Below the pieces are notes generated by a model. The model made no database searches and was not told the origin of the DNA. It was given only the letters and a program-made list of their open reading frames with translations. A program made the position numbers and the translations under genes. A stretch of DNA of 64,000 nt from Asterochloris sp. CNOR1 (taxonomy: Eukaryota > Chlorophyta > Trebouxiophyceae > Trebouxiales > Trebouxiaceae). Location: contig OZ017761.1 in the NCBI GenBank assembly GCA_963969365.1, positions 1,488,001 to 1,552,000 of the forward strand, given 5' to 3'. Position 1 is the first letter of the stretch. Every line of letters starts with the position of its first letter. Shown here piece after piece: positions 33,289-43,347 of the stretch.

Positions 33289-36200
33289 ATGGCAGCTCTT
33301 GAGGACATCTTCCGGGGCCTCTCAGGGAACCTGCAGAAGATTCGGGAGATGGGCTACACCACAGTGGAGCATATTGAGGCTGCCAATGTGGACGAGCTGA
33401 CTTATGGCACAGAGCTGACCCGGCCTGATGCACGTGTGGCACAGCTGAGGGCTGTGAAGGCACAGTCTGGCCAAGGTACGCATGGACTCACAGTTGGGCC
33501 TGGGCCTGGGTGGGTGGGCAGCATGGCTGGCTGAAAAGGATGAAGCCATAGCACCAAGGTGCAAAGAGAGGTACATGCAGGCAAAGGAGGTGCTTGACAG
33601 CTTCCGAATGACTTGGGTGGCTGGAGGTGAGGGTACCCACCAGGGCTGCCATGTCTGACCTGCATGGCGTGCGGCAGCAGGGGGTGCGCCTTGCGGAGGC
33701 ACTGTCCAGGGTGCTGCCACCAGGGCTGGCAGAGGCCCTAGAGCTTGGGCATGCAGGGCACATCAGGGCCTGATCTGTCCACTCCACCAGGGCTGCACCA
33801 TCGGGGTGCAGGGTAAGCAGTCCTCTCATTCAGCCTTGTATGCAGTGATTAAGAAGCGTGAGTGGTGATGCCTTCACGCTGAGTGTGGATGCCTTGGAGC
33901 CTCACCGGGCCCAGGAGATGTGAACGTCGTGAGCTCTTTACAGTGCGCCATAAGTGCGAAGACTCAAGGTTGCTGAGCTGCTCGTCATGTGCTGTGCGTT
34001 CCTGTGATGTGCGGGATACCAGAGTCATGGCCAGGCCTCGGCATGATAATGGGATTCCTCAAGTGGGCTGCAGCTCGTGTGCTGGCTCACCTGGTGGGGA
34101 CCTGCCCAGGCGTCCATCTTTGTCTGGCAGGGCGACATGTTCCCCAATCGCCAATTGCATGGTTCAACCTGCATGTCATTTGAAGGGGAGCCTGTGCGTG
34201 AGGGGTGTCCTGCATGATGTGCGGCAGCAAGTGGGTGCATTTAACTCTCTAAGGACCTGTTGACCAGGTGAGAGTGTCACTTTGCAGGAGAAAGCATTTG
34301 AGTTCTCCAGCTGTCACCGATGGGTGCAGTCAAGCCTGAGCCTGCGTGTGGGCAATTGCTTGCTGGGGCTTTTGGCTCAAGGCAACAGAGCTATCGTGAC
34401 AGGCACTTGCTGGAGGCAACATCTGCTGTCAGCGTTGCATGGTCCTGGTTGCCCCAAGATAAGGAGAGACACGCTGTAGGAGGGGCTTGTTGAAGCAGCC
34501 TCCCTGCTGCAGGCGGCAATGGAGAGCTTCTAGAGCAGCTGGGCCAGCTAAAGTTTGAAGTAAATGACCTCAAAATAACCATCAATCGTGCAGCAAGCAC
34601 ATCCCAACGAGAGGCAGAAATTGGGAAGGTAAGGGCATGTTGCCATGAAGCAGCAACTCTCTGCTTGAATTGATTGCACCTTTTTGCACAGCCTGCAATC
34701 GACTGCCCATAACTCATGTAGTAGAGATGTAGGACTTGTGTGTGACTGCAGAACCGCAGAAAGCAGATCAGAAATTCCAGATTCTCTGAGGCTCTCCCAG
34801 AAGTCCCTGCAGCCAGCATGCAAGCGGTGGTGAATACACTGAAGGAGCTTTGGGGCCTGCCTCCTGCTGCACGATCTTCGACACGACATCGAGGTGTGTG
34901 TCACATTGACTGTTGTGTCTGCAGCACAGCTCTCCCTTTCAGCAGATGCCAGTTGAGTGCTGCCTTTGTTGTGCAGCTGCAAACTCACATGCCTGCCTGC
35001 ACAGTGTGCGCCCTAGCAAGTGCCTTTGCTGACAGCAGCAGGCATTGCCACCTGCAGCAGCCTCAGCAGAGACAGACGCCCCTCTGCGCCTCATCACCAT
35101 GCGGCGGAAGGGGAGTGAGGAGCTCAGGGAGGCAGCACACATGCAACCTGCAGCAATGGAGCTGCTCGGGGGGATGCAGAAAGCACTCGACAACAGAACA
35201 GGGTTGGTGCTGGCAGACACCCATGCCAAGAAGTACCTGCGCAGCCCCGACAAGAAGATTGACTGCTCTGGCCTGGCTGGCAATGATCGCCTCTGGTCGC
35301 AGCTGGTTGTGCCCATTGAGTTCAAGCTTGAGGAGAAAGATGCAGACGCCGCGCTTGGGCAGCTGCTAGAGTCTGCCAGCATTGTGCAACGCCAGCAGCC
35401 AGAGCGAAAGTTCATCTATGCCGTCAGCATCACCATGGACTCAGTTGAGGTGTTCTGCGTGCACTTTGGGCCGCTGGCAGCCTTTAGCGGCATCCAGGGC
35501 AGCGGCCTGCTGCCACTCAGGCTGCACCCAGACTCTCCTGGCCTGTGCATGCTGGCGCGCGTCGTGGCTGCCCCGCTGGGTCACCTGGGCTTTGAGCCTG
35601 CAATCCTGCCAGAGGGCTGGCTGGGGCCCCACAAGTTCAGGTGCACCCAGCGCCTTGCAGTTCGCTCTGAGTCAGCTGACACCCCCCTCAGGCCAAACAG
35701 CTCTGTCTTCAAGGCAGTGCTGCCAGAGTGCGGCGACAGTGAGGCGGTGCTCAAGCTGGCTGTGAATGACAAGGAGGTGGGCTTCCATGTCCGTGCATTA
35801 CTGCTGGCATGAATTTGTCTTGGTTGGGGACCAGGTGTTCCTCGTACTGTCTGTCGAGCAGGCCAAAGCCCTGCAGCTGGTGCCACACGACAGCAGGCTC
35901 TCTGGTTACTGTTGGAAGCCAGTACCAATGCAGGGCTGTGCTGATGAATGTATTGGCATCATGGACAGGGCCTGGCATTGAGAGTTCATTTTTGCTTGCC
36001 TCTGTGCAGGCCAGAGTCCTGCAGCTGCTGCCGCCAGACGCCCCGCACCTTGTGCATCTCCTGGCAGCTGGGAACTTCCGCCACGGCGACACTCTCTGGG
36101 ACGCTGTGCTGGTGGCGCCATTTGTTGCGCTGCTTGAAGCAAGCTTGTCTGTGCAGCAGATTGCCCGGGTCACCTTTGACATTGCTGCTGCGGTGGACCA

Positions 36201-36828
36201 GCTGGCCGACCTGATGATTGTGCACCGAGACATCTCGCCAAACAATATTGGCTACCAGGCTGACGGGCACGGCTGCCTCTTTGATTTTGGTGCTGCAAAG
36301 GTGGGCTCACTCAGGACGGACTGCTGGCATTGTGTAATCAGTCTCTGACCCCTCATGTGCGCTGATCTGCAGACAGGTGAAGCAAGCACATATAACCTGA
36401 CTGACTTGCAGGTGATGGACAGCTCAGGTTCTCAAAGTCCTGGCCAGATCCTCACAGGCACGCCCATATACATGGCCATTGATGTGTTGATGGGCCAAAG
36501 CAGCACTCCCAGCACCGACTTGGAGTCCCTATTCTACTCCATCCTGGCTGTTTGTGTTGGTGGACGCCACAGCGATCGTGGTGCTGGATTCGCCAATGCC
36601 CCGAAGGTGGCAGCAAAACTGCGCCGTGGGGGAATGCTTGCACCTGAGCTAGAAGAGTTGCAGTACGCCCCACAGGACAAGCATGCCTTTCTGGAGACCT
36701 TGCACAATGTGTTTTTCCCCTTTACAACACCTAAAAAGGGCAAAGCCCCATCTCGTTTCCACTGCAATGATGTCTCGCCTGAGGATGTGAAGGAAGCTTG
36801 CAAGCAGTTCATGAGCCCAAGTGTGTAA
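33289..36828 (+). CDS. Cargo A: nuclease-like segment plus FunK1-like protein kinase
   Basis: Exon 33289-33475 begins MAALEDIFRGLSGNLQKIRE. Further exons at about 34514-34629 (LLEQLGQLKFEVNDLKITIN) and 34749-34891 lead to a large exon at about 35042-35776 with PDKKIDCSG, VVPIEFKLEEKDADAALGQL and ESASIVQRQQPERKFIYAVS. The D..E-x-K..Q spacing and the FunK1-type 'piEfK..Ql..Q..RkF' pattern are visible. The kinase catalytic exon (36010-36300) has LMIVHRDISPNNIGY (HRD loop) and LFDFGAAK (DFG). The last exon (about 36373-36828) has LTGTPIYMAIDVLM and STDLESLFYSILAVC, the FunK1 'DLES.FY' signature, and ends in TAA. FunK1 kinases are mainly fungal; REase plus kinase is a known Crinkler/CR-effector architecture. 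The join around 35777-36009 and the 33640-33770 segment (stop after GHAGHIRA) are unsettled. Confidence 0.65.
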
Positions 36829-37378
36829 ATTCTGGCTGATCATCATCTATGCAGCACACATGCTTCTTGAGGCTTGTACTGAGCCCTGTATGCGAGCTGT
36901 CCATGTCAATGTCCACCAGCAACCACTGCCGAGCAGAAAGTCTTCTTTGGCTCAGGTCACACTGATGTGGAAACTCTGGTCTATTGCCTTGAGCTCTCAA
37001 AAGCCCCTGGGCGCTTTTACATTCATTTTTGGGAGGTGTTGGATGTCAACAACAGCAAGAAACAACACAACTTCAAGCCGCTGGCGCTCAAAGCTTGTGC
37101 AGCATAGGCCACAAGCAACTCTGGACACCTTCAAGTCACATCTGCATGTGATTTAGTGACATTTTGCGGGGTGTCATATAGCATGTGATAAATGACCTAA
37201 AGTAAGCCATGTAACACCCTGCGACAAGGCGTGAAACTTAAAGGGCTGCTTCGCGGCAGAGCTCACTCATGGTGCTTATGCCCCACCTAGACTTGCTGAG
37301 TGATGATTGATTTGAAGTATGCAAAAGGAAAGTCAATGAGCTGCCCTCCTGACCGGCACCCCGGTTTCACTGGCCACC
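36829..37378. other. Non-coding stretch after cargo A
   Basis: Contains TTGCGGGGTGTCA at 37164-37176, a motif also seen near 29590 and 46679 in the element, followed by ATGACCTAAAG, also repeated near 46710. Otherwise nothing recognised. Confidence 0.45.
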
Positions 37379-37735
37379 ATGCCATTCCGCTGCCCTGCCT
37401 GCCACCACTTCAGTGACCTGCGGGGACACTTCGTAGCACACATGAAGCTGCGCAAAATTAATTGCAAGGGGTGGGACCTCCTGACAGACGCTGAAAAAGA
37501 CCCAGACAGCAACTGCATCACGAAGCAGGAATAGGAGGAGGCACTGGCTGCAGCAAAGGCGCAGAAGGTGTGTTGTGGAAGCTGGCATTCCGCTCACAGA
37601 GGGCCTTGGCTCCAGCAGGCCCACAGCTCTCACTGTCCTGCAGAGAAACCAGGAGGAGGCGGACCAGGCCAAGCTGAGTGCTCAGGCGTCAGCAGCTGTG
37701 TCACAGCCATCACGCATCAGCTTCAAGGACATTGA
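37379..37735 (+). CDS. Zinc-finger-like exons, possibly 5' part of Rep gene
   Basis: From ATG 37379 the frame reads MPFRCPACHHFSDLRGHFVA followed by HMKLRKINC, a C-x2-C...H-x3-H finger-like pattern, then DLLTDAEKDPDSNCITKQE, an in-frame TAG, and EEALAAAKAQK before a GTG donor (37569). A second exon-like block (about 37641-37735) reads QEEADQAKLSAQASAAVSQP then SRISFKDIE before GTGAGC. Gene order suggests upstream exons of the HUH gene at 38447. The TAG means this copy is damaged unless it is spliced around or read through. Confidence 0.4.
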
Positions 37736-37764
37736 GGTGAGCAGAGGATGTGACCTGTTATATG

Positions 37765-38350
37765 GGTAGGTGAGTGCACCAAAGTTGCCAAATTCCAGGG
37801 GAGGAGGGGCTCATGTCTTCCAGTGATTGTCCTGCTCAACACAGTCTGTGCTGAAGTAGATGAAGCTTCAGTGGCTGGGCATCACCAAAATCACCAAATC
37901 CAGGGGACGGGGGCTCATGTCCATCCCTTTTGCTCAACATCAAGTTGTGCTAGGACGAACAAAGCTGGTCTGGGCAGGCATTGTCACCATGAACACCAAG
38001 AAACAGAAGAGGAGGGCTCATGCAGGCGGGCCGATCCTTCTTGATTGACTTCAGTCTTTGCTGAAGCAGACAGAGCTGAACCTTGCAAGCACCACCACAC
38101 TCACTAAAAGTCAGGGGAGGGGGACCTCATGTCAGGAGGGGTGGGGGCTCGTATGCCCTTGTCATGTGCTCCTGTCCATCCCTTCTGCTTGACGTGAATC
38201 TGTGCTACCCCAAATACAGCTGGTCTTGACCGGTGAGCATCACCAAATTCACCAAAAGTCAAGGGGGAAGGGCTTGCATGCGCGTGCCAGTCCTTTCTGC
38301 TCAGCATTTGTCTGTGCTCAGGCAGACAGAGCTGGCTACTTTCTTAGAGC
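37765..38350. repeat. Minisatellite-like tandem repeat, 4-5 units of about 105-160 bp
   Basis: Degenerate units carry CATCACCAAA-TCACCAAA, GGGGA-GGGGCTCATG, TCC-TCCCTTCTGCTCAACAT and AAGCTGGTC-type segments, recurring about 37775, 37885, 37985, 38090 and 38235. It probably lies within an intron of the Rep-like gene. Confidence 0.65.
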
Positions 38351-38500
38351 AGGCTACGATGAAGTCTAAGCAAGGCAGCAGCTCGAGGATCAATGGCAAC
38401 ATTGAACTTACTTAGAGCTTTTCAATCTCACTCCATAGGAAAGCAGGCTATGATGAAGTCTAAGCCAGGCAGCGGCAAGAGGCAAGACCGCAACTTTGAG
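38350..38500. repeat. Duplicated exon start of the Rep-like gene
   Basis: GCAGGCTA-GATGAAGTCTAA followed by GC-AGGCAGC occurs at 38350 and again at 38446, about 96 bp apart. The second copy continues into the open HUH exon. The first runs into a stop at 38413-38415. Confidence 0.65.
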
Positions 38501-39286
38501 ATTGTTGTCAACCACATCACCATTAATGAAGACCAGCTGCCTCAGTTCTCGCGCCAGAGCATGGCGGCTCTGAAGGATGTCTTTGGACACAACATCAAGA
38601 AGTACTCAGGCACTCTTCACCACAAGCCAGGCAACGAGCATGTACATTTCCTTGTGATGTCTGAGGCTCCCAGGACCTACAGCGCTGTCAAAGCTCGTAT
38701 TGTTGACTCCATGGCACTCATATTTGGCACAGAGAGTGGGCTGGTGGAGGTCAAGATGTTCAATGAGTTGAAAGCAGAGGCTGGACCGGCTCACGGCTTG
38801 AAGGGGCTTGGCGACTACAGGTCGCTGTACGTGAACAACAACGACCATCCAAATCACCGCCCAAAGGATGCTGAGCACCGGACAGTGGAGTTCATGTGCA
38901 GTGGAGAGTGGGAGATCTCGCATGGAGGCGCAAGAATTGGTTCTGGGCGCCAAGGCCCAGTGCAAGTGGCCACAGCAGCCATCAAGGCAGGAACTCCAGA
39001 ATTTGCATGCAAGACGTATGAGGAGTGCCAACGTCTGCTGAAAGCTGCCGCAGAGAGTGTGGGTTGCACAGGGAGCGCCTTGCCGAGTGTGTTGGCCGAG
39101 AGCTCTTTTGGTACTGTGCCAAAGCGTAAGGAAGGCGACCTGATTCGCAACCCTGCCTATGATGAGGACGAGTTCAAGGCCCTCCCAAAGGAGCAGCAGA
39201 CTATCCAGCGGAAGCGCTCCATGAAGTACCTGCAGGGGCCCACCGGATGCCTGCGAGAGGAACTGGTGGTTCGTCATGAATTTTGA
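38447..39286 (+). CDS. HUH endonuclease (Rep)-like protein, truncated at C-terminus
   Basis: The open exon begins at an AAAGCAG acceptor and reads MMKSKPGSGKRQDRN. Three Rep-type motifs appear in the right order: motif I-like FEIVVNHITIN, motif II NEHVHFLVMS (His-hydrophobic-His) and motif III-like DYRSLYVNNNDH with a candidate nucleophilic Tyr. The frame continues to RKRSMKYLQGP and LREELVVRHEF then TGA. By comparison with the inverted fragment at 28190-29070, the natural protein continues past LREE, so this copy stops early just before module B. HUH transposons (Replitrons, Helitrons) are known from green algae. Assignment rests on motif spacing alone; a non-Rep protein with a chance H-V-H is possible. 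Confidence 0.5.
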   Translation, partial: AMMKSKPGSGKRQDRNFEIVVNHITINEDQLPQFSRQSMAALKDVFGHNIKKYSGTLHHKPGNEHVHFLVMSEAPRTYSAVKARIVDSMALIFGTESGLVEVKMFNELKAEAGPAHGLKGLGDYRSLYVNNNDHPNHRPKDAEHRTVEFMCSGEWEISHGGARIGSGRQGPVQVATAAIKAGTPEFACKTYEECQRLLKAAAESVGCTGSALPSVLAESSFGTVPKRKEGDLIRNPAYDEDEFKALPKEQQTIQRKRSMKYLQGPTGCLREELVVRHEF

Positions 39287-39343
39287 GAGGCGCACCCTCC
39301 TGACTTTCATCGATTCAGGCTGCTTGAGCCTGTCAGGAAGTTA

Positions 39344-39523
39344 CAAACTGGACGTGGCAACCTCTCAATTGCCAAGCTGAGGCAGCACTATGAGGAGGGA
39401 TTCATCAATCTGTTTGGGAAGTACCCACCTCCTGGATGGACGGCTGGTCGCGCGCCAGCAAGGGCAAGTGTCAGTTACAACCTGCCGGCAGCTGTCATTG
39501 CTGATGTGATGAAGGCCAGATGA
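39344..39523 (+). CDS. Short conserved tail ORF, module B copy
   Basis: Reads GRGNLSIAKLRQHYEEGFIN through NLPAAVIADVMKAR, then TGA. It corresponds to the ORF at 29084-29265, with conservative differences. No start codon of its own. Confidence 0.35.
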   Translation, partial: QTGRGNLSIAKLRQHYEEGFINLFGKYPPPGWTAGRAPARASVSYNLPAAVIADVMKAR

Positions 39524-39913
39524 TACAAGCTTGTTTATAAGATCATGAAAGCATTTTTGATACACCATGCCACAGCACAGGTGTGGGAAGCGCACCCACG
39601 TACCCACACCTGATGACTTTGTAACAGATGCACAGATTGCGCAAGTGCAGCCCTTTTCAAGCCCCCAGCAGGTCCTCTTTCGCCACCAGGGATTCAAGTG
39701 TAGCCAATGCCAGGTCCATAAAGCCACCACATGTGTGACATGTTTGAGTCAGGCCGGCTCCCTCAGGTTGATATTTTCAAGTGGAGTTCAAGTGTTGTGG
39801 AACTTTGTTGTGCAGTGGCAAGCCAGAAAATGTTTGATTGGCCCAGAGAAAAGGGTTACGCGGGAATGCAGATCATCGATTCATGTAGACCAAGAGTGTT
39901 TCAAGTGTAGTCT

Positions 39914-39945
39914 GTCAGGGGGCAAGCCTTTGAGGCTTGCCCTCC
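39914..39945. repeat. Short hairpin unique to module B
   Basis: GGCAAGCC-TTTGA-GGCTTGCC, with flanking G/C extension, forms an 8-11 bp stem with a 5-base loop. Module A lacks it at the matching position (about 29570), so it is an insertion or deletion between modules. Confidence 0.55.
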
Positions 39946-40098
39946 TGCATGAAATGTGATTTTGTGAAGTGAAATGCCACTTTACGAGTAAAATGCTACA
40001 CCACTCAGTAAAATATGACTTTCAACAGAGAGATGTGACCTGTGCAGGTAGATGGCGGTAGGTTGTGAATGCAGGTCAGCAAGCAATCAAAGGGTTGC

Positions 40099-43088
40099 TC
40101 AGCCGCTCTGCTTACGCTTGCCAAGGAGCTTGGAATCATTGCTGTACCTGCTGCATAGCTGCTGCAGTGAGCTGGCTGTCCTGGTGGCAGGGAGGCGCTG
40201 ACGTTCCATTTCTAAAGCCCCGACAACAGCAGCCATGGTGCTTCCCAAGGCAGCCATGCGGTTCCTGACCACAGCAGCAAGGCCATTCTTGAATCTCGAG
40301 AAGGCCGTGCTGCTGGCCCTTGCATCCTTCTTGCTGCCATGCCACCTGCGGAGGTCTGAGGGCACCGCTGAGATCTTGGAGAACGCCTCAAATGCTTCTG
40401 GGACTGTTTGAAATTCTGAGAGCTTCCAGACCTGCAGCTGAAAAGGGAGAAGTATAGTCTGACCAGTATACAGGCGCTCAAGCTGGAAGGCGATTGACTA
40501 CACACCTGCTTCTCGAACAAAAAGGAGTCCCTCTCATCCAAGGCGCTCAGCGCACTGAGGGACTGAGGCGGCAGAGTAACGCCATAGCTGGCCTGTGAAG
40601 CCAGAGGCACCCATGGGATGGGTTTGGCTGATGCTGGGGGCTGAGCACCGGAAAGAGGCACCTGAGGCAGCATCACCATCGGGGCAAGAGGCATAGGCAT
40701 GGCCTCCTTTCCACTCAGCGTCTTGAAGAAGAAAGCCTGCAACATGGAAGGGCAAAGGTCCAGAGCAATGCATGTTTGACTACACCACCTAGGCAGCACT
40801 CACTGTTGGGTTGGTGAACAACAAATTTCTGTCGCTGAGAACCGCCTCAGCAGCAACGTGTTTGTCCCATGTCTCCTGCCGCAGCTGCTTGCCTACAGCG
40901 CTCTGCAGAAGGCGGCTGGCGGCTGGCGGGATGCTTCGGAGCCACTGGTCCCCATACGAATCAATTCTCAAGCTGGCATTCTGCACAAACACTTGTCGAA
41001 GGTGGTCGATGGCCCTCAAGGGCGCCAGCAAAGGATGTGCAGGGTGGCATCGCATGCCAGCTTGGCGCAGGAGCACTGTCAAGCCTGGGATGATGCGGTC
41101 CAGCACGTCCTCCTCAGCCTACAGAACACATTTGGATCAGTCACCCCCTCCCCAGAATTTGGTGATTCTTGTGAGAAGCACTGGCACTACAGTTACCGTA
41201 CCTTGTAATCAGCCTGGCCCAAACGATGATTCTCATGCCAGTCCCGTCCCCAACCAGCCAGCCTGTGGGCTGTGTCCGGGTCAAAGATGCAATACAGGTC
41301 TGTGGTGTCGGACTCATGCCTGCACAGGCAAAACAATGGTCAGCCAGCTGGAGACAATACTGTTCAGAATGCACAGCATGGCCTGAGTTGCCCACCTTGC
41401 CGCCATCTTGATCTCCGCTTTGTTGATGCCCACGCTCTTAGCTGCCTCCACACCATGCTTCTTGAACTTGTGGCTGACTTCGCCTTTGGCGGAGTAACCA
41501 TCAAGCCTGCCACAGGGCACGCCTGCAGTGTAGCAAGCCACCATTTTCATCGACAGCCGTGTCCAAAAGCTGCAGCATTGACGCACTGGCTCACCAGCAA
41601 GTTCAAAAGCCTGCCGAAGGTGAACGTTGAGAGTCTCCCCACTCATGGGCTGGTTCCCCTGCATGCTAGGGGCGGCAACAATGAACTTGGCCAGATCCTC
41701 AAGTTTGATGCCCCTGTGGAAGGTGGCGACAGCCAGGTCGGCAAGCGCTGCCTGAGGACAGATGCGATGGTCTCTGTACCTGTGGCAGAGGAGGCATACA
41801 AGTGAAAACACACGGCAGCACACAGCTCAACTACGTCTGACAGCTTGAACGCGCATACCTGACGACACCAGGAATATCCACCTGCCCAGGCTTCACAGTC
41901 TTCCCCTGCATGCTACCAAACAAGATTGCCACAGAGGGCACTGGGCCCACATTATCCTGTGTTCTCAGTGCCAGGCAGCTCCAGGGAAGCTTGCGCAGGT
42001 CATCAGAGCGACCCAGTGTGGCTGGCATGAATGTCATTGCCATCCTCAGCAGATACGCCCACTGCCACTGCTTCTGCTGGAAAGCTGCTTGCAGGGACTG
42101 GCGAAGCTGCCCTGCGCTCAGTGCGGCATCCACCTGGAGATGCAAGGAACAAGCTGGGGTCAGACACACCATCATTCTGTTTGCACAAGACGCTCTGACC
42201 AGGCCGGTACCCACCTGAGCTGCCACTTGCGCATTGAGGTTCTCAGCCTGCATCTCCCTGCCACGTGCACGGAGCAAGTCCCTGACTGCTTGAATCTCCA
42301 GGGGTGCAGGTACATCTGAGGTGATGCGGCCCTCTGAGTACTGCTCTCTGCGGACTTCCTTGAGGTGGCATAGATAATCACTGCATGCACCAGGCCAAGG
42401 GTTGGGAAGGGACGTGAGCGCAGCTCAGACACAGCAGTGGAGGGGCCTCTCACCCCACGCTGCTGAATGAGTAGCGAGCACCATTCTGCTGCACTGCCAC
42501 ATCCACAAGCCACACCGAGAACTCAAGAATCTTGGCCTGAGACATGAGGTCGCCATCAGGGTAACGGTGCGCCTCCTGCTCACAGTATCTCTGCAGGACC
42601 ACATGTGTGTGAGTGACATGGCCTTGGAAGCCTCAAGGAAGCCATAAGAACAGGAGAAAAGGCCATGCAGTGCCTACCCTCCAGAGCTTGGCAGCTGATT
42701 TTTCAGCCTGGACTGTGTTCTGTGGCTTAGCCGCACCATGACGGGCATTGATGAGCTGGGTGAGCTGTAGGATACGAGCTTCCTCCTCAGGAGTGTTAGG
42801 CATGGCTGCTGCCAAGCCAACTGCTGCGTCTGAGACTGGTGCTCCATCCTGCTGGCCCAAAGTCTCTAAACTGTGCACACCAGGAGCAGAGGCCGGCACT
42901 GGCTGGAGATCATCCACAACTCCAGACAAGTGTCTGCAGGCTTGATCAATGGCCGCTCTGAGGGCAGGGGGGCTGTTTGGGGAGCAGCTGCCATGTAGTT
43001 GTGCTATGTAGTCCCCAGCCAGCCCCAGACTGATGACATGGTTGATGTAGCTGCTGTACTCAGCAGATGGCACCTGATAGTGCTGCAT
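40099..43088 (-). CDS. Crypton/Ndc10-like tyrosine recombinase, intact copy
   Basis: Ten exons (43088-42678, 42590-42454, 42380-42215, 42133-41859, 41779-41595, 41522-41396, 41319-41202, 41118-40804, 40736-40506, 40431-40099) join to 2298 nt, 765 codons plus TGA, with all GT..AG borders. Catalytic pattern: first Arg in TLGRSDDLRKLPWSCLAL; VRYRDHRICPQAALADLAVA resembles the 'R..CP..AlA.lfa.FH' segment of fungal Crypton/Ndc10-domain recombinases; SHKFKKHGVEAAKSVG corresponds to the H-x-x-R box with Lys for Arg; and ARHESDTTDLYC matches the 'GH.S..TT..Y' nucleophile box, with Tyr 8 residues after His. The C-terminus (SDLRRWHGSKKDARASSTAF, SRYSNDSKLLGKRKQSG) is basic. Likely catalyses DNA cutting and joining for this element or for a nested ancestor. 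Start chosen at the first ATG in frame; an upstream exon is possible. Confidence 0.75.
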
Positions 43089-43347
43089 GAAGGGGTGGGT
43101 CGATCTGGTTTGGCGCGCTAGGGTTATTTGACCTAGCAATTAGGTCGGAAGGCAAGGTAATTTCGAAGTTTTGGGAGGTCAGCCTTTCGCTGGTCAGCAT
43201 CTCAATCATGGCTGGACATGGGTCCCCGTTCCAGGTAAAGATCCTCAGCATGCTTCCTTGGTTGTACTGGCAGCTTGGGATGCTTGCCAGAGACCTCTGC
43301 CAGTGCTTTCAGCCTTTGCTTTAGCTTCTTGGCATCCAGGACGTTGC

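Larger units (their letters stand above)
29075..34045 (+). repeat. Internal direct repeat, module A
   Basis: Matches module B (39333-43965) in order: Rep-tail ORF, whole recombinase gene, then, after a non-matching stretch (about 32765-33685 against 43152-43610), a homologous block around 33690-34045 against 43615-43965. The offset of the left ends is 10258 bp. The modules are visibly diverged, with many substitutions and small indels. Confidence 0.82.
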
